From Asparagopsis taxiformis (lineage: Eukaryota; Rhodophyta; Florideophyceae; Bonnemaisoniales; Bonnemaisoniaceae): 64,000 bases of DNA. The position numbers were made by a program, and so were the translations under genes. Positions 10,071-20,759 of the stretch are shown one piece after another. The number at the start of each line of letters is the position of its first letter. The stretch's first letter is position 1. Under the pieces are notes generated by a model that saw only the letters and a program-made list of their open reading frames with translations, was not told the DNA's origin and made no database searches. The stretch spans positions 1 through 64,000 of the forward strand of contig JALQPE010002093.1 in assembly GCA_030407315.1 (NCBI GenBank), read 5' to 3'.

Positions 10071-12251
10071 CTAGTAGCGACGAGAACGCTTGCCCGCAGG
10101 GTCATACGGACCAGGGCCTTCGCCGCGGCTATCGTGGCTGCGGCTGCGAGTGGGCTGAACGAAGCCCGGCGCGTACGGATCGACGGTCTGCGTGGCCACG
10201 GGGGCTCGCTCGCGACGCGACGCGGGGTCCCTAACGTAAGGATCCGCAGTCCCGTGACTGCGCGTATCCGAAGGGTACGCCGCCGCGTGGCCATACCCAA
10301 CGGGGTTTCCGTAGCCGCCGCCACTTGCGTATCCATAGGGATCATTACGAACGCCAACGGGCGGCGCGTAACTACGAGTCGCCGCGGCGAGACGCTCAGA
10401 AATCGCGCGTTCCGTTGCCAAGCGGGCAGTCAGGTCCAAAGTCTGGGCCCTGAACTCTTCGGCTGCGCGAGCCACGGATGAGATGAGGGAACGAATAACC
10501 CAGCCGTCCGCACGGGGCGGAGCGGCCATCGACGTACCGAGAAGCCGACGGGCATCCTCATCGGAGACGCGGTCGTCCAGGCTCACGAAGCGTGGCGCAC
10601 GTTCGGCCGGCGTGGCCACATCCGAGCGACCGACACGGGCAACGTCGCCCCCTTCCGTGGCCTCGCGAGGCACAATTTCACGAGGATCCGGCGCACGCGG
10701 CGCTTCATCTTGCTGGCCACGACGGCCAGAACGTGACCCGCGAGGTCGATTACTGCCACCGAGGCCGCCGTAGTAGCCCGAACGATTGCCACGACGGCGT
10801 TCGACTCGGGAAACGTCCCGCGGTACGTACGCGCCGTCGCTGCGTACCTGGACGAACTCTTGGTTGTCCCCGGTCGCGTAATCCGGGCGCACAACGCGAT
10901 ACTCCGGCCCCAACGCGAGGGCGCCGCGAGTCTCCGCCACCACGCCGGTGACGGAAACGAACATGTCGGGGCCTTCGACCGGCATTGCACGAAGCAATTC
11001 GTAATCTGCCAGGTAGTCCAGCGTGGACTCCGGCAGTAGGCACGCGCGCCCAAACACACGCCGCTCCACGTAAAGCGAGCAAGCGAACATCGCTGCGTGC
11101 TCAACGTCCACCGCCGTGAGGAAACGTTCCTTCACCTCCGCAGGCGCGTCCTGCATCGTTCCGGTGAAGTAATGTACCACGCGAGGTAATAACGTAGATG
11201 ACCCGCGGGGATACGGATACGCGCCTACTACGTCTGGCAGCGTCGGGAAATAGTCCCTACCCGGAACACCTAGCGAGGTGGACGCGTGCGACACACGAAA
11301 GTCGTCCGCGTCGGCGTAACGGAGCGCGAAGTAGTCGTCGTACGATATGACGCGGTTGCCCATAACGCTCAACGAGAGCGCGGTTTTCCACTCGGCACGC
11401 TGCCGCTCCGTCAATGTCCGCGGACACACGTACACGGACGCCAACGCAGTGAACGGCGGTTCCTCGGGCGTCCCCTTCCATAAGTACGCGTCCATGATGT
11501 CTACGTAGACCGCATCGTCAGCGTCGCGCAACCACGAACGGTCGCAACGAATCGACGCCGGGATCTGGTAACGAACCGATCCCGCGGTCCCGTGGGCGAA
11601 ACGACGCCCGGCACGACGCCCCCACGAATCTTCAGCAATGCGCATGTACTCGAGTACTGCGCGTGCGTCCAAACGATCTTTGGCCAGCGTGGCCACGTCC
11701 TCGTCCGACACAGCCACCCGAGGCAGCACCGCCCACGCGTGGGATAGGGAACTCGCGTCGAGCGCGACGCCGTTGCGATCGGAGGTTCCGACGGTTCCCG
11801 TGGGAACGTCCAACCCTGACGAGTCCCGACGGGGAGACTGGGGAGAACCCTCACGACGAGGTTCGCCAGCGCGCGACGCTGCCCCGGCACGACGTAAACG
11901 AGCGGCCGCGGCCATCGCAGCCACTCCACGACCAGAGGGCACGACCTCCGGCACTATCGGTGACTCCGGACTCGAGACAGACGCCGCGGCGTCGCCATCA
12001 GCAGGGGCAGCGGCCCCTACAGCCTCGACAGGCGGAACGGGAGCCGTCGGGCGTGACGATGAGGCAACGGCCTGCGGAGCAACGGCTTGAACCGCCCCAA
12101 CGGACGGGGCGGGCGCGACGGACGCTTCCGTCGCTGGCAGCGCACCGACCCTGGCGAGGGAGGGAGCGCCCTGCGAAGGGTTCCTCGCTCCACCTCCAGC
12201 AGAGCCGGCGGGCCGCGGAGTGTTAGCATCGGTGCTACGGGTCGTAACCAT
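10071..12251 (-). CDS. Antisense ORF of element A, RGG-box protein of unknown function
   Basis: A single uninterrupted frame of 847 codons runs opposite to gag-pol between the integrase and the 3' LTR. I prefer the ATG at 12251 (726 residues, MVTTRSTDA...) because it has A at -3 and G at +4; an upstream ATG at 12614 is possible and would add a hydrophobic stretch. From 12251 the product has an Ala/Pro/Ser-rich N-terminus of about 200 residues, a more globular middle, an Arg/Gly-rich segment (RRRGNRSGYYGG...) suggestive of RNA binding, and a Tyr/Gly-rich tail. I recognise no family. Its integrity, in contrast to the broken pol, suggests selection or recent acquisition. A second Gag-like protein is one possibility. 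Confidence 0.7.
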   Translation of the reverse strand: MVTTRSTDANTPRPAGSAGGGARNPSQGAPSLARVGALPATEASVAPAPSVGAVQAVAPQAVASSSRPTAPVPPVEAVGAAAPADGDAAASVSSPESPIVPEVVPSGRGVAAMAAAARLRRAGAASRAGEPRREGSPQSPRRDSSGLDVPTGTVGTSDRNGVALDASSLSHAWAVLPRVAVSDEDVATLAKDRLDARAVLEYMRIAEDSWGRRAGRRFAHGTAGSVRYQIPASIRCDRSWLRDADDAVYVDIMDAYLWKGTPEEPPFTALASVYVCPRTLTERQRAEWKTALSLSVMGNRVISYDDYFALRYADADDFRVSHASTSLGVPGRDYFPTLPDVVGAYPYPRGSSTLLPRVVHYFTGTMQDAPAEVKERFLTAVDVEHAAMFACSLYVERRVFGRACLLPESTLDYLADYELLRAMPVEGPDMFVSVTGVVAETRGALALGPEYRVVRPDYATGDNQEFVQVRSDGAYVPRDVSRVERRRGNRSGYYGGLGGSNRPRGSRSGRRGQQDEAPRAPDPREIVPREATEGGDVARVGRSDVATPAERAPRFVSLDDRVSDEDARRLLGTSMAAPPRADGWVIRSLISSVARAAEEFRAQTLDLTARLATERAISERLAAATRSYAPPVGVRNDPYGYASGGGYGNPVGYGHAAAYPSDTRSHGTADPYVRDPASRRERAPVATQTVDPYAPGFVQPTRSRSHDSRGEGPGPYDPAGKRSRRY

Positions 12252-12835
12252 CGTGGTTACGCTGTACGCAATATTCACGACGAGTGCAACGAGCACAAGG
12301 ACGAAGGCCACGCGGGCAAGACGAAACGAGAGAACGAGGAGAACGGAAGCAGCCAGGAGTACCCAGCGGGGGAAAAGGGAGTGCGGAAAGGAAAGGCAAC
12401 GGCCTGGATGTCGATGGTGAGAGGAAGGGTGAGCGACGATCGCTAACACGTTAAGCCGCGGCTTAAATAACCTTCCGACGACCGTCGTCGTAATGCCCGT
12501 TGGCAGATTCACGAAATGGCCGCGGCCTGCGCTCGTATCGCGCTGAATTGAAGCACACCCGCGTGGTGGAATTGGACACTGCATTCGTTGCAGGGAAACG
12601 CCTAAGCGAGGCATTGACGTACGATGCCAACGGGCGGGCCGCGATGATTACGAAAGAGCCGGAGCGCACGCGCGCGCTCCGGCGTCGTGGCGATTCGATC
12701 AGCCAACCGGGCCGCGTACGTTTAAACGAGATTTTTTCGGGACAACTGCCACGTCCGCAGTTGTACCCGAAAAGGCGCCACGGCCCCGTGTCTCAGGCGC
12801 GTCCTGACGGGCCTCGCGTGGCCGGGACGTCCACG

Positions 12836-12849
12836 TGTGGGGGTAGGGC
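12836..12849 (+). other. Putative polypurine tract of element A
   Basis: A purine-rich stretch (gtgggggtagggct) directly precedes the 3' LTR, where plus-strand DNA synthesis of an LTR element is primed. Confidence 0.55.
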
Positions 12850-13520
12850 TGTGTAGTATACGTGGCAATTCCGAAATTGCAAATATTTACGTTTTCCGCG
12901 GAATTCGAATTTCGGCGGATACGACCGGCGACAGCAATGAACGAACATTGCTGGCGCATGCGCGCGCGCAACCGGCACACGTGTGCAACGAACGTATTGG
13001 CAACGGCCAACGGACCAACGGGTCCCTACGTGTGACCCACAAGGTCCTTTCCCATTCGGGGACGTTACGAGCAGTGTTTACACTGTAAAGCGATGCCATC
13101 GTGGCTATATAGGTATTGGCATCGTGCCGGGAGGGACAGGGGACAAGACAACGATCGGGCAACGTGCTCTAGTCTACGACTGACTTCTACGTTACGTATT
13201 ACGTTTTCGCCTAACGAGGCTCCGTCTCCGTCGAGCTGCGTACTCCCTACCCATCGCCACACGTGAGGCTGATCGCGTGTAGTGCCTACGGGCTTGGTTG
13301 AGAGCGCCTCCGGTGACGTGCCACCTCGTTCGTTAACGTAGTCCACGCGTGGATCGTTCGTCGTGACGCCCGTGTCTACCTGCTAACCTATTCTCTACCC
13401 TATTCTTTCTTTGCTACCGAACATACAGTCAAAACACCAGCGGGTGGACTTATTCGTTTCGTTAAGGACAGCGTGTCCGTGGCTCGTACCAGCTACTTCT
13501 AGAACTAACGTTGTTCCACA
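12850..13520 (+). repeat. 3' LTR of element A
   Basis: This is the complete LTR copy, starting TGTGTAGTATA (or two bases later at TGTAG) and ending TTCCACA, about 670 bp. It carries the TATATA box at 13106-13111. The flank from 13521 is the integrase C-terminal coding sequence of element B on the other strand, whose last in-frame codons run into the LTR. The target-site duplication cannot be checked because the left flank of element A is outside the window. Confidence 0.92.
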
Positions 13521-14182
13521 GTTACCAGGACCTCGTCGCCTACCTCGAACCGTCGCTCAGGTAGATGGGCTCGAGCTCGGTTATTACGCAGATGCGTTTC
13601 TACCCTGCTCGCCCTTACCGACTGGAGAGCTAACATCTCAAACAGCCGGGATTGAGGATCCAGCGGACGGTCCAGAAGCGGTGACGGGTCGTGGGCGACT
13701 ACCCTCGGGACTACTCCGTACATCAGTTCGAAGGGGGAGGTTCCGCCTGTCATGCAACGACGGCGATAACCGTAGAGAACGTGCGGAAGAAGCGTGTCCC
13801 ATTCGACCGAGTCCCTTCCTTTGACTTTGGCTAAGGACTTCTTGATGGTCCCTACCATCCGCTCGGCTCGCCCGTTAGACATAGGGGAGTATTCGAGCAC
13901 GGTCTTCCAGTCGATCCCGTTACTCCTCATGAAGTTCGCGAGTGTCGCGGCTGTGAAACACCCCGCATTGTCGGATACGATGGTAGTCGGGGGACCGAAA
14001 GAGAAGATGATCTCATCCTTCACAAAATTGAGTGCGACATCCGCGGTACTAGCTGCGGTGGCCCTGGCGATAGGCCAGCCAGTGAGGTGTTCGACGGCGA
14101 TGAGAAGGAATCGGTTACCCTTGGCCGTGCGCGGGAGCGGCCCTGCAAAGTCGATGGAGAACGTGTGGAGAAGGCCTGTCAA
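13521..14182 (-). pseudogene. Element B integrase core, 3' truncated
   Basis: The DDE core is readable: FSIDFAGPL, IVSDNAGCF with the second Asp, and NGRAERMVGTIKKS with the Glu. The C-terminal domain starts (FEVGDEVLVT) and then runs into the LTR of element A, where four unrelated residues precede a stop. The frame differs from the upstream pol ORF, so there is a frameshift near 14180. The missing tail would have carried the rest of the DNA-binding domain. Confidence 0.88.
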
Positions 14183-15480
14183 CGGCTGACTTAAGGTAGC
14201 CTACGCTATCGGACTGAGTCCGATAGCGGGGTACCGGCTTGTTCTTCTGACACCCCTCACAACTCTTAACGTAGTCGTGAATGTCATTGCCCATACGCGG
14301 CCACCAGTAACGTTCCACGATAAACTGGCGGGTCGAAGCAGCGTCCCAATGACCGATGTTGTCGTGGAACATTTGCAGGATCTTGATTCGGAACGGAATC
14401 GGTGCGACGACCTTGGGTCCCAACGCGGTGCGGCAGAATAGCTGGTCTTCCCAGACTAAGAAATCCTTGGAACTCCGTCGAATCTTTTGTCGAGTGAGAC
14501 CCTCTACTTCGGGCTCAGCTCCACCCCGTAAGTATTGGAACACTGCGACTAGGTCAGGTTCTATGCGGAGGGCTTCTGGAATGGCAAGCAGAGCGAGTTC
14601 GCCCTCATCTTCTCCTGACCCCGGAGCGGTCTGGGCTTGTTCTACACAGGACAAAAAGTCGGCAGCTGAGTTCTGCCTTCCCGGCCTGAACGAGATAACG
14701 AAGTCGTATTCCGCGAGGAAGTCGAGCCAACGGGCGAGTCGTCCGTGTATATCCCTCTTCTGGAAGGCGTATTGCAACGCTTGGTGATCCGTCATCAGCT
14801 TGAAGGGCTGCGTGGAGAGAAGGTAGAGTCGGAACTTCTTTAGTGCGAAGATAACTGCTAGGGCTTCTCGTTCGCATGCCGAATATTTTCTTTCGGCCGT
14901 ATTCATTGTCCTGCTCGCGAATTGAATAGGATGAATACGCCCGTCTTCCTTCTTCTGCGCTAGGACAGCTCCGACGGATACGGAGGAGGCATCTGTCTCG
15001 ACTACGAAGGTAGTATCGAAGTCAGGGAAGGAAAGGACAGGAGCCGAAGTTAGTTTTTCCTTCAGCGTCCAGAAGGCCTGATTCATCTCCTCTGTCCATT
15101 CGAAGGAACGTCCAGAAGAGGTAAATGGGAATAGAGAAGCCGAGATGTCGGCAAACCCCTTAATGAACCGGCGATAGTAGCCCGCCAAACCGAGGAAGCT
15201 GCGGAGCTCGGAAGCAGTTTGCGGCGGAGCTACGTCTCTAATGGCAGAAATCTTGGCGGGGTCTACTGACACCCCATCCTGGCTAACTATGTGACCAAGC
15301 AACTCGACTTTAGGTTGAGCGAAGAAGCATTTGACGATCTTCAGCTTCAAACCCCTCTGACTTAGGGTCTCGAAGAGGATACGAAGGTGGGAGACGTGTT
15401 CTTCCATGTTTTTAGAGAATACCACAACGTCGTCGAGATACGCTCGGACGAATGGCAGATCCTTGACCATCTCATCCATC
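14115..15480 (-). pseudogene. Element B pol: RT catalytic half, RNase H, integrase zinc finger
   Basis: The frame opens with MDEMVKDLPF and the catalytic YLDDVVVFS, continues through the RT thumb, an RNase H domain (VVETDASSVSVGAVL near 14955-15000) and the integrase HHCC finger (FHDNIGHWDA and C-E-G-C near 14265). Its upstream continuation, the RT fingers and palm, lies beyond the solo LTR at 16242. The last residues before 14115 are out of frame with the integrase core. Confidence 0.88.
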
Positions 15481-16240
15481 TGTGGGACAAGAGCTGAAGC
15501 GGGCGAGCACTCAATGCATCCGCCAGTAGCTATCATCTCTCTCCAGCAGTTTTCTTGCGTAATTTGGAAATTTTCGAAATTGTGTAGAATTGGCGGGTGC
15601 ACATGCGAGCATGATGAGCGCCACGTGTAGGGTTATTGGTCGTAGTACACGTATTGCAACACCACCGCGGCCGCCGGCGCGGCCCGTCCCATAGGGCCCT
15701 CGGGGCGGACCACTCGGCCCCGGTACGCAATTACAAGTAGTGACCCATCTCCAATGAGTAAAGGACAATAAACCCCCTCAAAGGTACCGATCCAAGTCAA
15801 TCCTAGAGGTGACGCATTGTTTTCGACACTTGTGTCTATCGTTTCCGTCTTAGGGATTGTTCCGTTCCGCATCACGGCGTGGGTGCGTAACGTACCGTGG
15901 TCCCCGGGTTGCCACGGAACGCCAACACGACGTCTACGCGTGTGAGGCTGATCAAGGTCAACGGTTTCGTCTAAGCGTGAGTGCCCGGAACCGACATACA
16001 CTGTGTGTCGCGCCGCCCGTTCTGAGTTGACTATCCGCTACAGCGCCCGCCTGTTTCCGTGATCTGACCTAGCAACCGTTGGCTCGTGTGTCGCCCTGGT
16101 GGATTTTCCTCTAAGGGTGATCAAGATCCGTCCGATTCAAACCGCTCTACCACCTACCGAGTCGAGACCACCGTTGATTAGTCGAGGCGCCTGATCGGCC
16201 ACCCGAGCCTTTCGCATAAGCGCCAAGTTTAAGTCCTACA
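15481..16240. mobile_element. Solo LTR inserted in the reverse transcriptase of element B
   Basis: The RT reads ...STFQRMM up to 16242 and resumes with MDEMVK at 15480, so the 760-bp block between is foreign. It starts TGTGGGAC and ends GTCCTACA, short inverted ends of the TG...CA type. It is flanked by CCATC on the left and ACATC on the right, a target-site duplication with one mismatch (or a perfect CATC if one base is moved). It has no ORF. It is not the LTR of element A. Confidence 0.8.
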
Positions 16241-16241
16241 A

Positions 16242-16640
16242 CATCATTCTCTGGAAGGTGGACGGGGCATTCATTAATCCAAAAGGCATAACTTCGAACT
16301 TATAGGTGCCGTACCGCGTGACGAAGGTCGTGATCTCCTTACAAGCGGTATCCATTCGAATCTGCCAATACCCAGAGAAGAGATCGAGGGTGGTAAAGAG
16401 GGAATTCCCTCCCAATTCATCGAAAATCTCTTCGATCCTGGGTAAAGGCCAACGATCTGGTTTGATCTTACGATTCAGGATGCGATAGTCAACGCAGAAA
16501 CATGGTTTCCCGTCCTTCTTCGTAGCGATGACCACCGGGAAGGACCATGCCGATGAGGCCGGAGTGATAATTCCCGCTTCTAGCATCCGATCGATTTCGG
16601 ATCGTACTACTTCGTTGTGTTTCGGTGACAACCGACGAGG
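16242..16640 (-). pseudogene. Element B reverse transcriptase, fingers and palm
   Basis: This holds motifs PKHNEVVRSEIDRML, VVIATKKDGKPCFCVDYR, the first catalytic Asp in TTLDLFSGYWQ, and VMPFGLMNAPSTFQR, all typical of Ty3/gypsy RT. It is in the same frame as the upstream protease ORF but separated from it by a TAA at 16641-16643, and its downstream half is displaced by the solo LTR. Confidence 0.9.
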
Positions 16641-17937
16641 TTAGTGGTAGACTGGGGTGGCATCTTCTAGCTCAAAGGAGTGTTTAACAGGTACGTCGGC
16701 TTTCCGGAGATCGTGAAAGGACCAAGCGACGATTCCGTAGTCCTTCAACGATTCCGATATAATGCGCCTGTCCGATGCTGACAGGTGTGCGAGCTTCTCT
16801 TCGACGAGTTTATCGTGCTCTTCGGTTTCAGAGCGGTCGCTCTCCTCTTCTACCGCTGCTTGCGGCTTGGAGAAGTCAACGTGGGCGACAATTAGCGTAC
16901 CTTCGTCTTCGTCCCCTGAAGAAGTCGTCGACGCTCCTTCATCGGTGCTGAGAGACGTGAAGTCTTCGCTTTTACTACCTCCCTGTGGAAGGAAGTGGAG
17001 GCCGTTATCGGGTTCTAGCCCAACCCGCGCCGATTCTTCGCCGAGTTGTATCTCGACTACTCGACTCCCAATGTCCAGTTTAGCCTGAAGATCCTCCATG
17101 GCCGGTAAGCCGATGATGAGGCCGATAGGTGCCTTTTCGATGGTGAGAAAATCCATGGAAGCTGTGAGGTTTCCAAAGGTTATGGGCACATCTTTGACAC
17201 GACCAATGCAGTTGGCGCTCGACCCATCTGCGACCGTAATCCTCTGCTTGGTACGCTTCGGCAGGAGGCACAACTGACGGGCGAGATCAGCAGAGATGAT
17301 ATTGGGTATAGCCCCGGTATTCAGGAGCGCGCGAATCTCTCGCCCATAGATACGAACTGGAGCGACCATCAGAACTCGTTTGTTCTGAACGTTTAAGGCT
17401 GGCGCAGCCTTACTCGGTCGGCGATTCTTAAGAGGGGAGAAGAGACGTCGCATCTCTTTGGCGGCTTCGGCGGCGTCTCCACGGAGGAGTTGGCCGAACG
17501 TGAGGCCTGTAGACGCATTAGCGAGCTCTCCAACGACGTCGTACTTTCCGACGTGATCTTGAAGAACCTTCTTGGAAGCGTTCTTTTTCTTCGCCTTGCG
17601 GTTTTTCTTCCCTCGGATGGGAAGAGGTTCCAGTTGCAAGGGAGGTAGGATACAACCCGGCGTTGGATGCATGAGGTTGTCTGCATTGATCCCCTCAGCT
17701 CGACGTTGCTTCGGAACCGCTTCTCCCGTCATGGTACGTTTGGCAGTACCAACGACATCGGGAGTCGCGGTTACTACGGTAACCTGATTCGCGCGGGAGG
17801 TGTCGTCCCTACCGGTAGAGGGGCTCTTCTGCTTCTCCGTGCCCTTCTGGCGACTATAGCAAGTCGCGACAGAATGACCCAGACGACCACATTTGGAGCA
17901 ACGAGTGTCTCGGTGTGGATTTTCAGGGCAGGAGTTA
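16641..17937 (-). pseudogene. Element B gag nucleocapsid end and protease
   Basis: One frame is open from the CACTA boundary at 17937 to the TAA at 16641-16643. Two CCHC zinc knuckles lie back to back at about 17863-17939 (CNSCPENPHRDTRC, then CSKCGRLGHSVATC), followed by a Lys-rich linker. A retropepsin fold follows with LLNTGAIPNIIS near 17300-17335, and IIGLPAMEDL further down. The catalytic D-T-G is N-T-G here, which should inactivate the protease. The ATG at 17732 is internal; the rest of gag is missing because the CACTA end starts at 17938, inside the first knuckle codon. Confidence 0.87.
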
Positions 17938-18373
17938 CACTACGGTGTTGAAGAGGGGGCCTCAGACAGTACGGTGAGACAGTGATTTTTACTGTCTGAG
18001 ACAGTAAAAATCACTATGCGGCAAATGAAAATTAATGCCACACTTGGAGACAGTGATTTGCACTGTCTGGCAGACAGTACGGGACACTGTCTGCAGACAG
18101 TAAAAAACACTCTCTTACCGTACTGTCTGAGGCAGTGAATGGAGACAGTAAAAATTAATGATTTATTCAATAGTTGGATATGATGTAATTTACTGTACTG
18201 GGCAGTGTTGGCGGATAGTGTTTTGTATTGGCCAAGGCAACATGGCCGGATAGTGAAATACGCTGCCTGGGACAACAGATGGAACCAACACGGTGCACTG
18301 TCCTGGGCAGTACCTGGAGACAGTGATTTTCACTGTCCTGGGCAGCACCTGGAGACAGTGATTTTCACTGTCC
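17938..18373 (+). repeat. Left terminal inverted and subterminal repeats of the CACTA element
   Basis: This begins CACTACGGTGTTGAA and contains alternating acagtgatttttactgt-type repeats in both orientations, then about two copies of the 35-bp ctgggcag-cacctggagaca motif. It is near-identical in inverted orientation to about 49227-49663. Subterminal repeats in this superfamily are binding sites for the accessory transposition protein. Confidence 0.9.
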
Positions 18374-18600
18374 TCGTCTGTGTTCTCGGAAATGAACGCA
18401 GACGTCCACAACCTCTAGTACACCTAGTATTACTAGGCGGACGTCCATGTTCTCCAGTATTTTTGGATGTCCGCCTAGAACCGGACGTCCATGCGGTCTA
18501 GTACGTCTAGTATTACTAGGGCGACATTCATTGTTTCTAGTACCACGGATGTTCCCCTCGGGATGGACTTCCGCCATGTCTATGTCCACCTAGGACGGGC
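18374..18600 (+). repeat. ggacgtcca / ctagta repeat, possible end of another DNA transposon
   Basis: From cgtctgtgttctcggaa the sequence has several ggacgtcca motifs and ctagtattactagg palindromes. A related block in the same orientation is at 20022-20195. The shared sharp start suggests a transposon end nested inside the CACTA element, next to its subterminal region. Confidence 0.55.
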
Positions 18601-20021
18601 GCTGGTTCAGAAATTCAAAAATTTCGACCCCAGAAATTTCTGCCGCCGTCCTCGACATGGATGTCCGCATCCATCACGGCGGCCACTCTATTTTTCCTTG
18701 TCGGTCGACTCCAATTTCGTCTTTAATTTTTTCATCCTCTCGCTCACACCCCCTTCCAGTTGGTGCTCACCTCCCCCGTACTGTACCTCAAACACCCCCA
18801 TTACCACTCTAGCACGCATTTTCAACTACCTATCCCCGCTTCCACGGTGCATACCTCCATTCCATACATACTTTTCTGCTCTACCGTGCAGATTTCGTAT
18901 AACCAGTCCTCATACTACCTCAGAATAGGGAAAAACACCCCCTATCTCCTCGACCATGCTCTCCCCCATCAACTTTGAAACGTATTGTTCTTCAATACCC
19001 TATCTCCTGTACCTTCAACCCCTCTCCTTCGCCCTCTCCACAAACTTCCCCTGCAGCTTACCTTTCCAAAACCTCTCACTCCCCATCCCGTACCCGACCT
19101 GCTCTAACCCTCCCTCCCTCAGCTGCTCCATGCCCCCCACGCCATCCGCATCTTCGATACCGTATACACCACCACCACCAGCCCACGCTCCCGCTCCCCC
19201 GCCGTCTCCCCAGAAACCTCCCCGCTCTGAACCACATATCAACCCTCCACTTCGCACCCTTCCTCCCACTCCCCTCCCTCCCCAAATACAATAACCCCCT
19301 TCTTCTCCATCACATCCCCACTCACCACAGCCAGAACAGACGCCACCCCCTCCCCCTCTTTCTCCTCACTTTCCTAAAACCCCCTCCTCTCGGCGCCTTC
19401 AACCGCACCCTCCTACGGTCCCACCTAAACACCTCCTCCGCCCTCACTACCCAACACCCCGCAGCGTCTCCCCAATCCCCATAATATGCTTGTCGGCACT
19501 CCTCTCCGAATCACACTCCAATCTAAACCCGCACTCCGTACATTTCCAGCTCCCCCTGTACCATCCCAAGATTCCATCCACCCCCCCCACAGAACACATC
19601 CTCATACCACAGAAGAATTTTCTTCCTCTCATACCTCATCCTTAAAACCTCCATCAGCTCCATGTAAATTTCGATGTAAATATTTTCTCCACTATGCAAT
19701 CCCAAACATGTATGAGCGTATGCCTTTCCGCTTTGTCAACCCTGAATATTGGTACTCATGTATTCATAAAATAGGGCCACCCACATCCCTATCCCGTTCT
19801 GCAAGCTTTACAAACCACTAGATGCATACTCCACAACTATACAACAAACACTACTCGCTATTTCGGACGACGCGGTACACAAGTAGCGTAGTCTCAACCT
19901 TCCGTGACGCCTTCCCTGATGCGTACAAGTGCGAAACACGTCTAGACTACTACTACTACTACTACGATATAGTATATCAGAAGTGAGTGCGGGAATTTTC
20001 GGCACAGGAGATGGTGCGTCT
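18601..20021. other. Non-coding, pyrimidine-rich stretch
   Basis: From about 18720 to 19620 the + strand is dominated by C and T with runs of ccctcc. The long open frames there (Pro/Ser/Thr-rich) follow from the skew and have no domain I recognise. A short (cta) microsatellite is at about 19948-19966. No gene is supported. Confidence 0.6.
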
Positions 20022-20195
20022 GTGTTTTCGGAAGTGGACGCGGACGTCCAGTCTCTCTAGTACGGGTCCTAGTCGGCCCCGAGATTTACTAGAACAAATG
20101 AACGTCCGCGTCCAAAAAAAATAAACATTTTTTGGATGCGGACGTCCACTTTCTCTAGTACATATGGCGGAATACTAGGACCCGACATCCAGTAT
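20022..20195 (+). repeat. Second copy of the ggacgtcca repeat end
   Basis: It starts cgtctgtgttttcggaa like the copy at 18374, then has gcggacgtcca, ctagtac and an inverted pair gacgtccgcgtccaaa / ggatgcggacgtcca around a short A/T centre near 20123. Confidence 0.55.
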
Positions 20196-20317
20196 ACAAT
20201 ATATCAGCGAAAACCGGGAGGGAAGAAATTACAGCGGATGGTAAATTCAGGGCCCATATCGGACCGTATTTTATTCTCTCATTTAGGAAACTGCTCGTAT
20301 ACAATACGTCTCTCTAG

Positions 20318-20455
20318 AATAGGGAATACATATCTGGTCAGAATAGGAAATAAATACCCGGTTAGAATAGGAAATACGTATCCAGCCAGAATACGTAATA
20401 TGTATCCAGCCAGAATACGAAATACGTATCCAGCCAGAATACAAAATACCTGTCA
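20318..20455 (+). repeat. 24-bp tandem repeat
   Basis: About six copies of a unit resembling agaatacgaaatacgtatccagcc, increasingly uniform towards the right. No gene is visible. Confidence 0.8.
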
Positions 20456-20759
20456 GCATATCGTCGATCACCCATCTCCCTCACTATCGCGTTCTCCCTA
20501 CCATCCGAACGCCATGCACCACCATCCGCACATACTGCAAGAACCCTCACGACCTAGATTACAAAAAATACGCTCCTTCCCAATACCATCCCCGCTTTCC
20601 TCGACACCACCCCAGCCCATTAAATCATCAAGACATCAAACACGAACATGGTCAGCAAAATCTTACACCACTTGAAACGCACTCTCACTTCTATCGTATG
20701 CCCCAAAATATACACATACCAGAAACACCTCACAGCTTCATTCCCCATCTTCCTACATC

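Larger units (their letters stand above)
1..13520 (+). mobile_element. Ty3/gypsy chromovirus-type LTR retrotransposon (element A)
   Basis: Two LTR copies bracket gag, protease, reverse transcriptase, RNase H and integrase in the Ty3/gypsy order, with a chromodomain at the integrase C-terminus, which places it among chromoviruses. The 5' LTR is cut by the window edge. The 3' LTR stops at 13520, where the integrase end of the oppositely oriented element B begins, so A inserted into B. The LTRs differ at some 20-25 places by eye, so the insertion is not very recent. Pol changes frame at least five times, so this copy is probably not autonomous. At over 13.5 kb it is long for the class because of an extra 5 kb between integrase and 3' LTR that contains a tandem repeat and an antisense ORF. 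Confidence 0.93.
13521..17937 (-). mobile_element. Degraded Ty3/gypsy element B, multiply interrupted
   Basis: Reading from 17937 downwards there are gag zinc knuckles, protease, reverse transcriptase, RNase H and integrase, a Ty3/gypsy order. No LTRs are present. The left end is cut by element A at 13520/13521, the right end by a CACTA terminus at 17938, and a solo LTR splits the reverse transcriptase. Codon use and base composition differ clearly from element A. It also has at least one stop codon and one frameshift, so it is a dead host for later insertions. Confidence 0.9.

Noticed and set aside
16095..16150. tRNA-like tggtagagcgg in the solo LTR
   Set aside because: Box A fits but there is no correctly spaced box B and no cloverleaf.
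18491..19484. Pro/Ser/Thr-rich ORFs of 100-170 codons
   Set aside because: They arise from a strong C/T skew on one strand, with low complexity and no domain.
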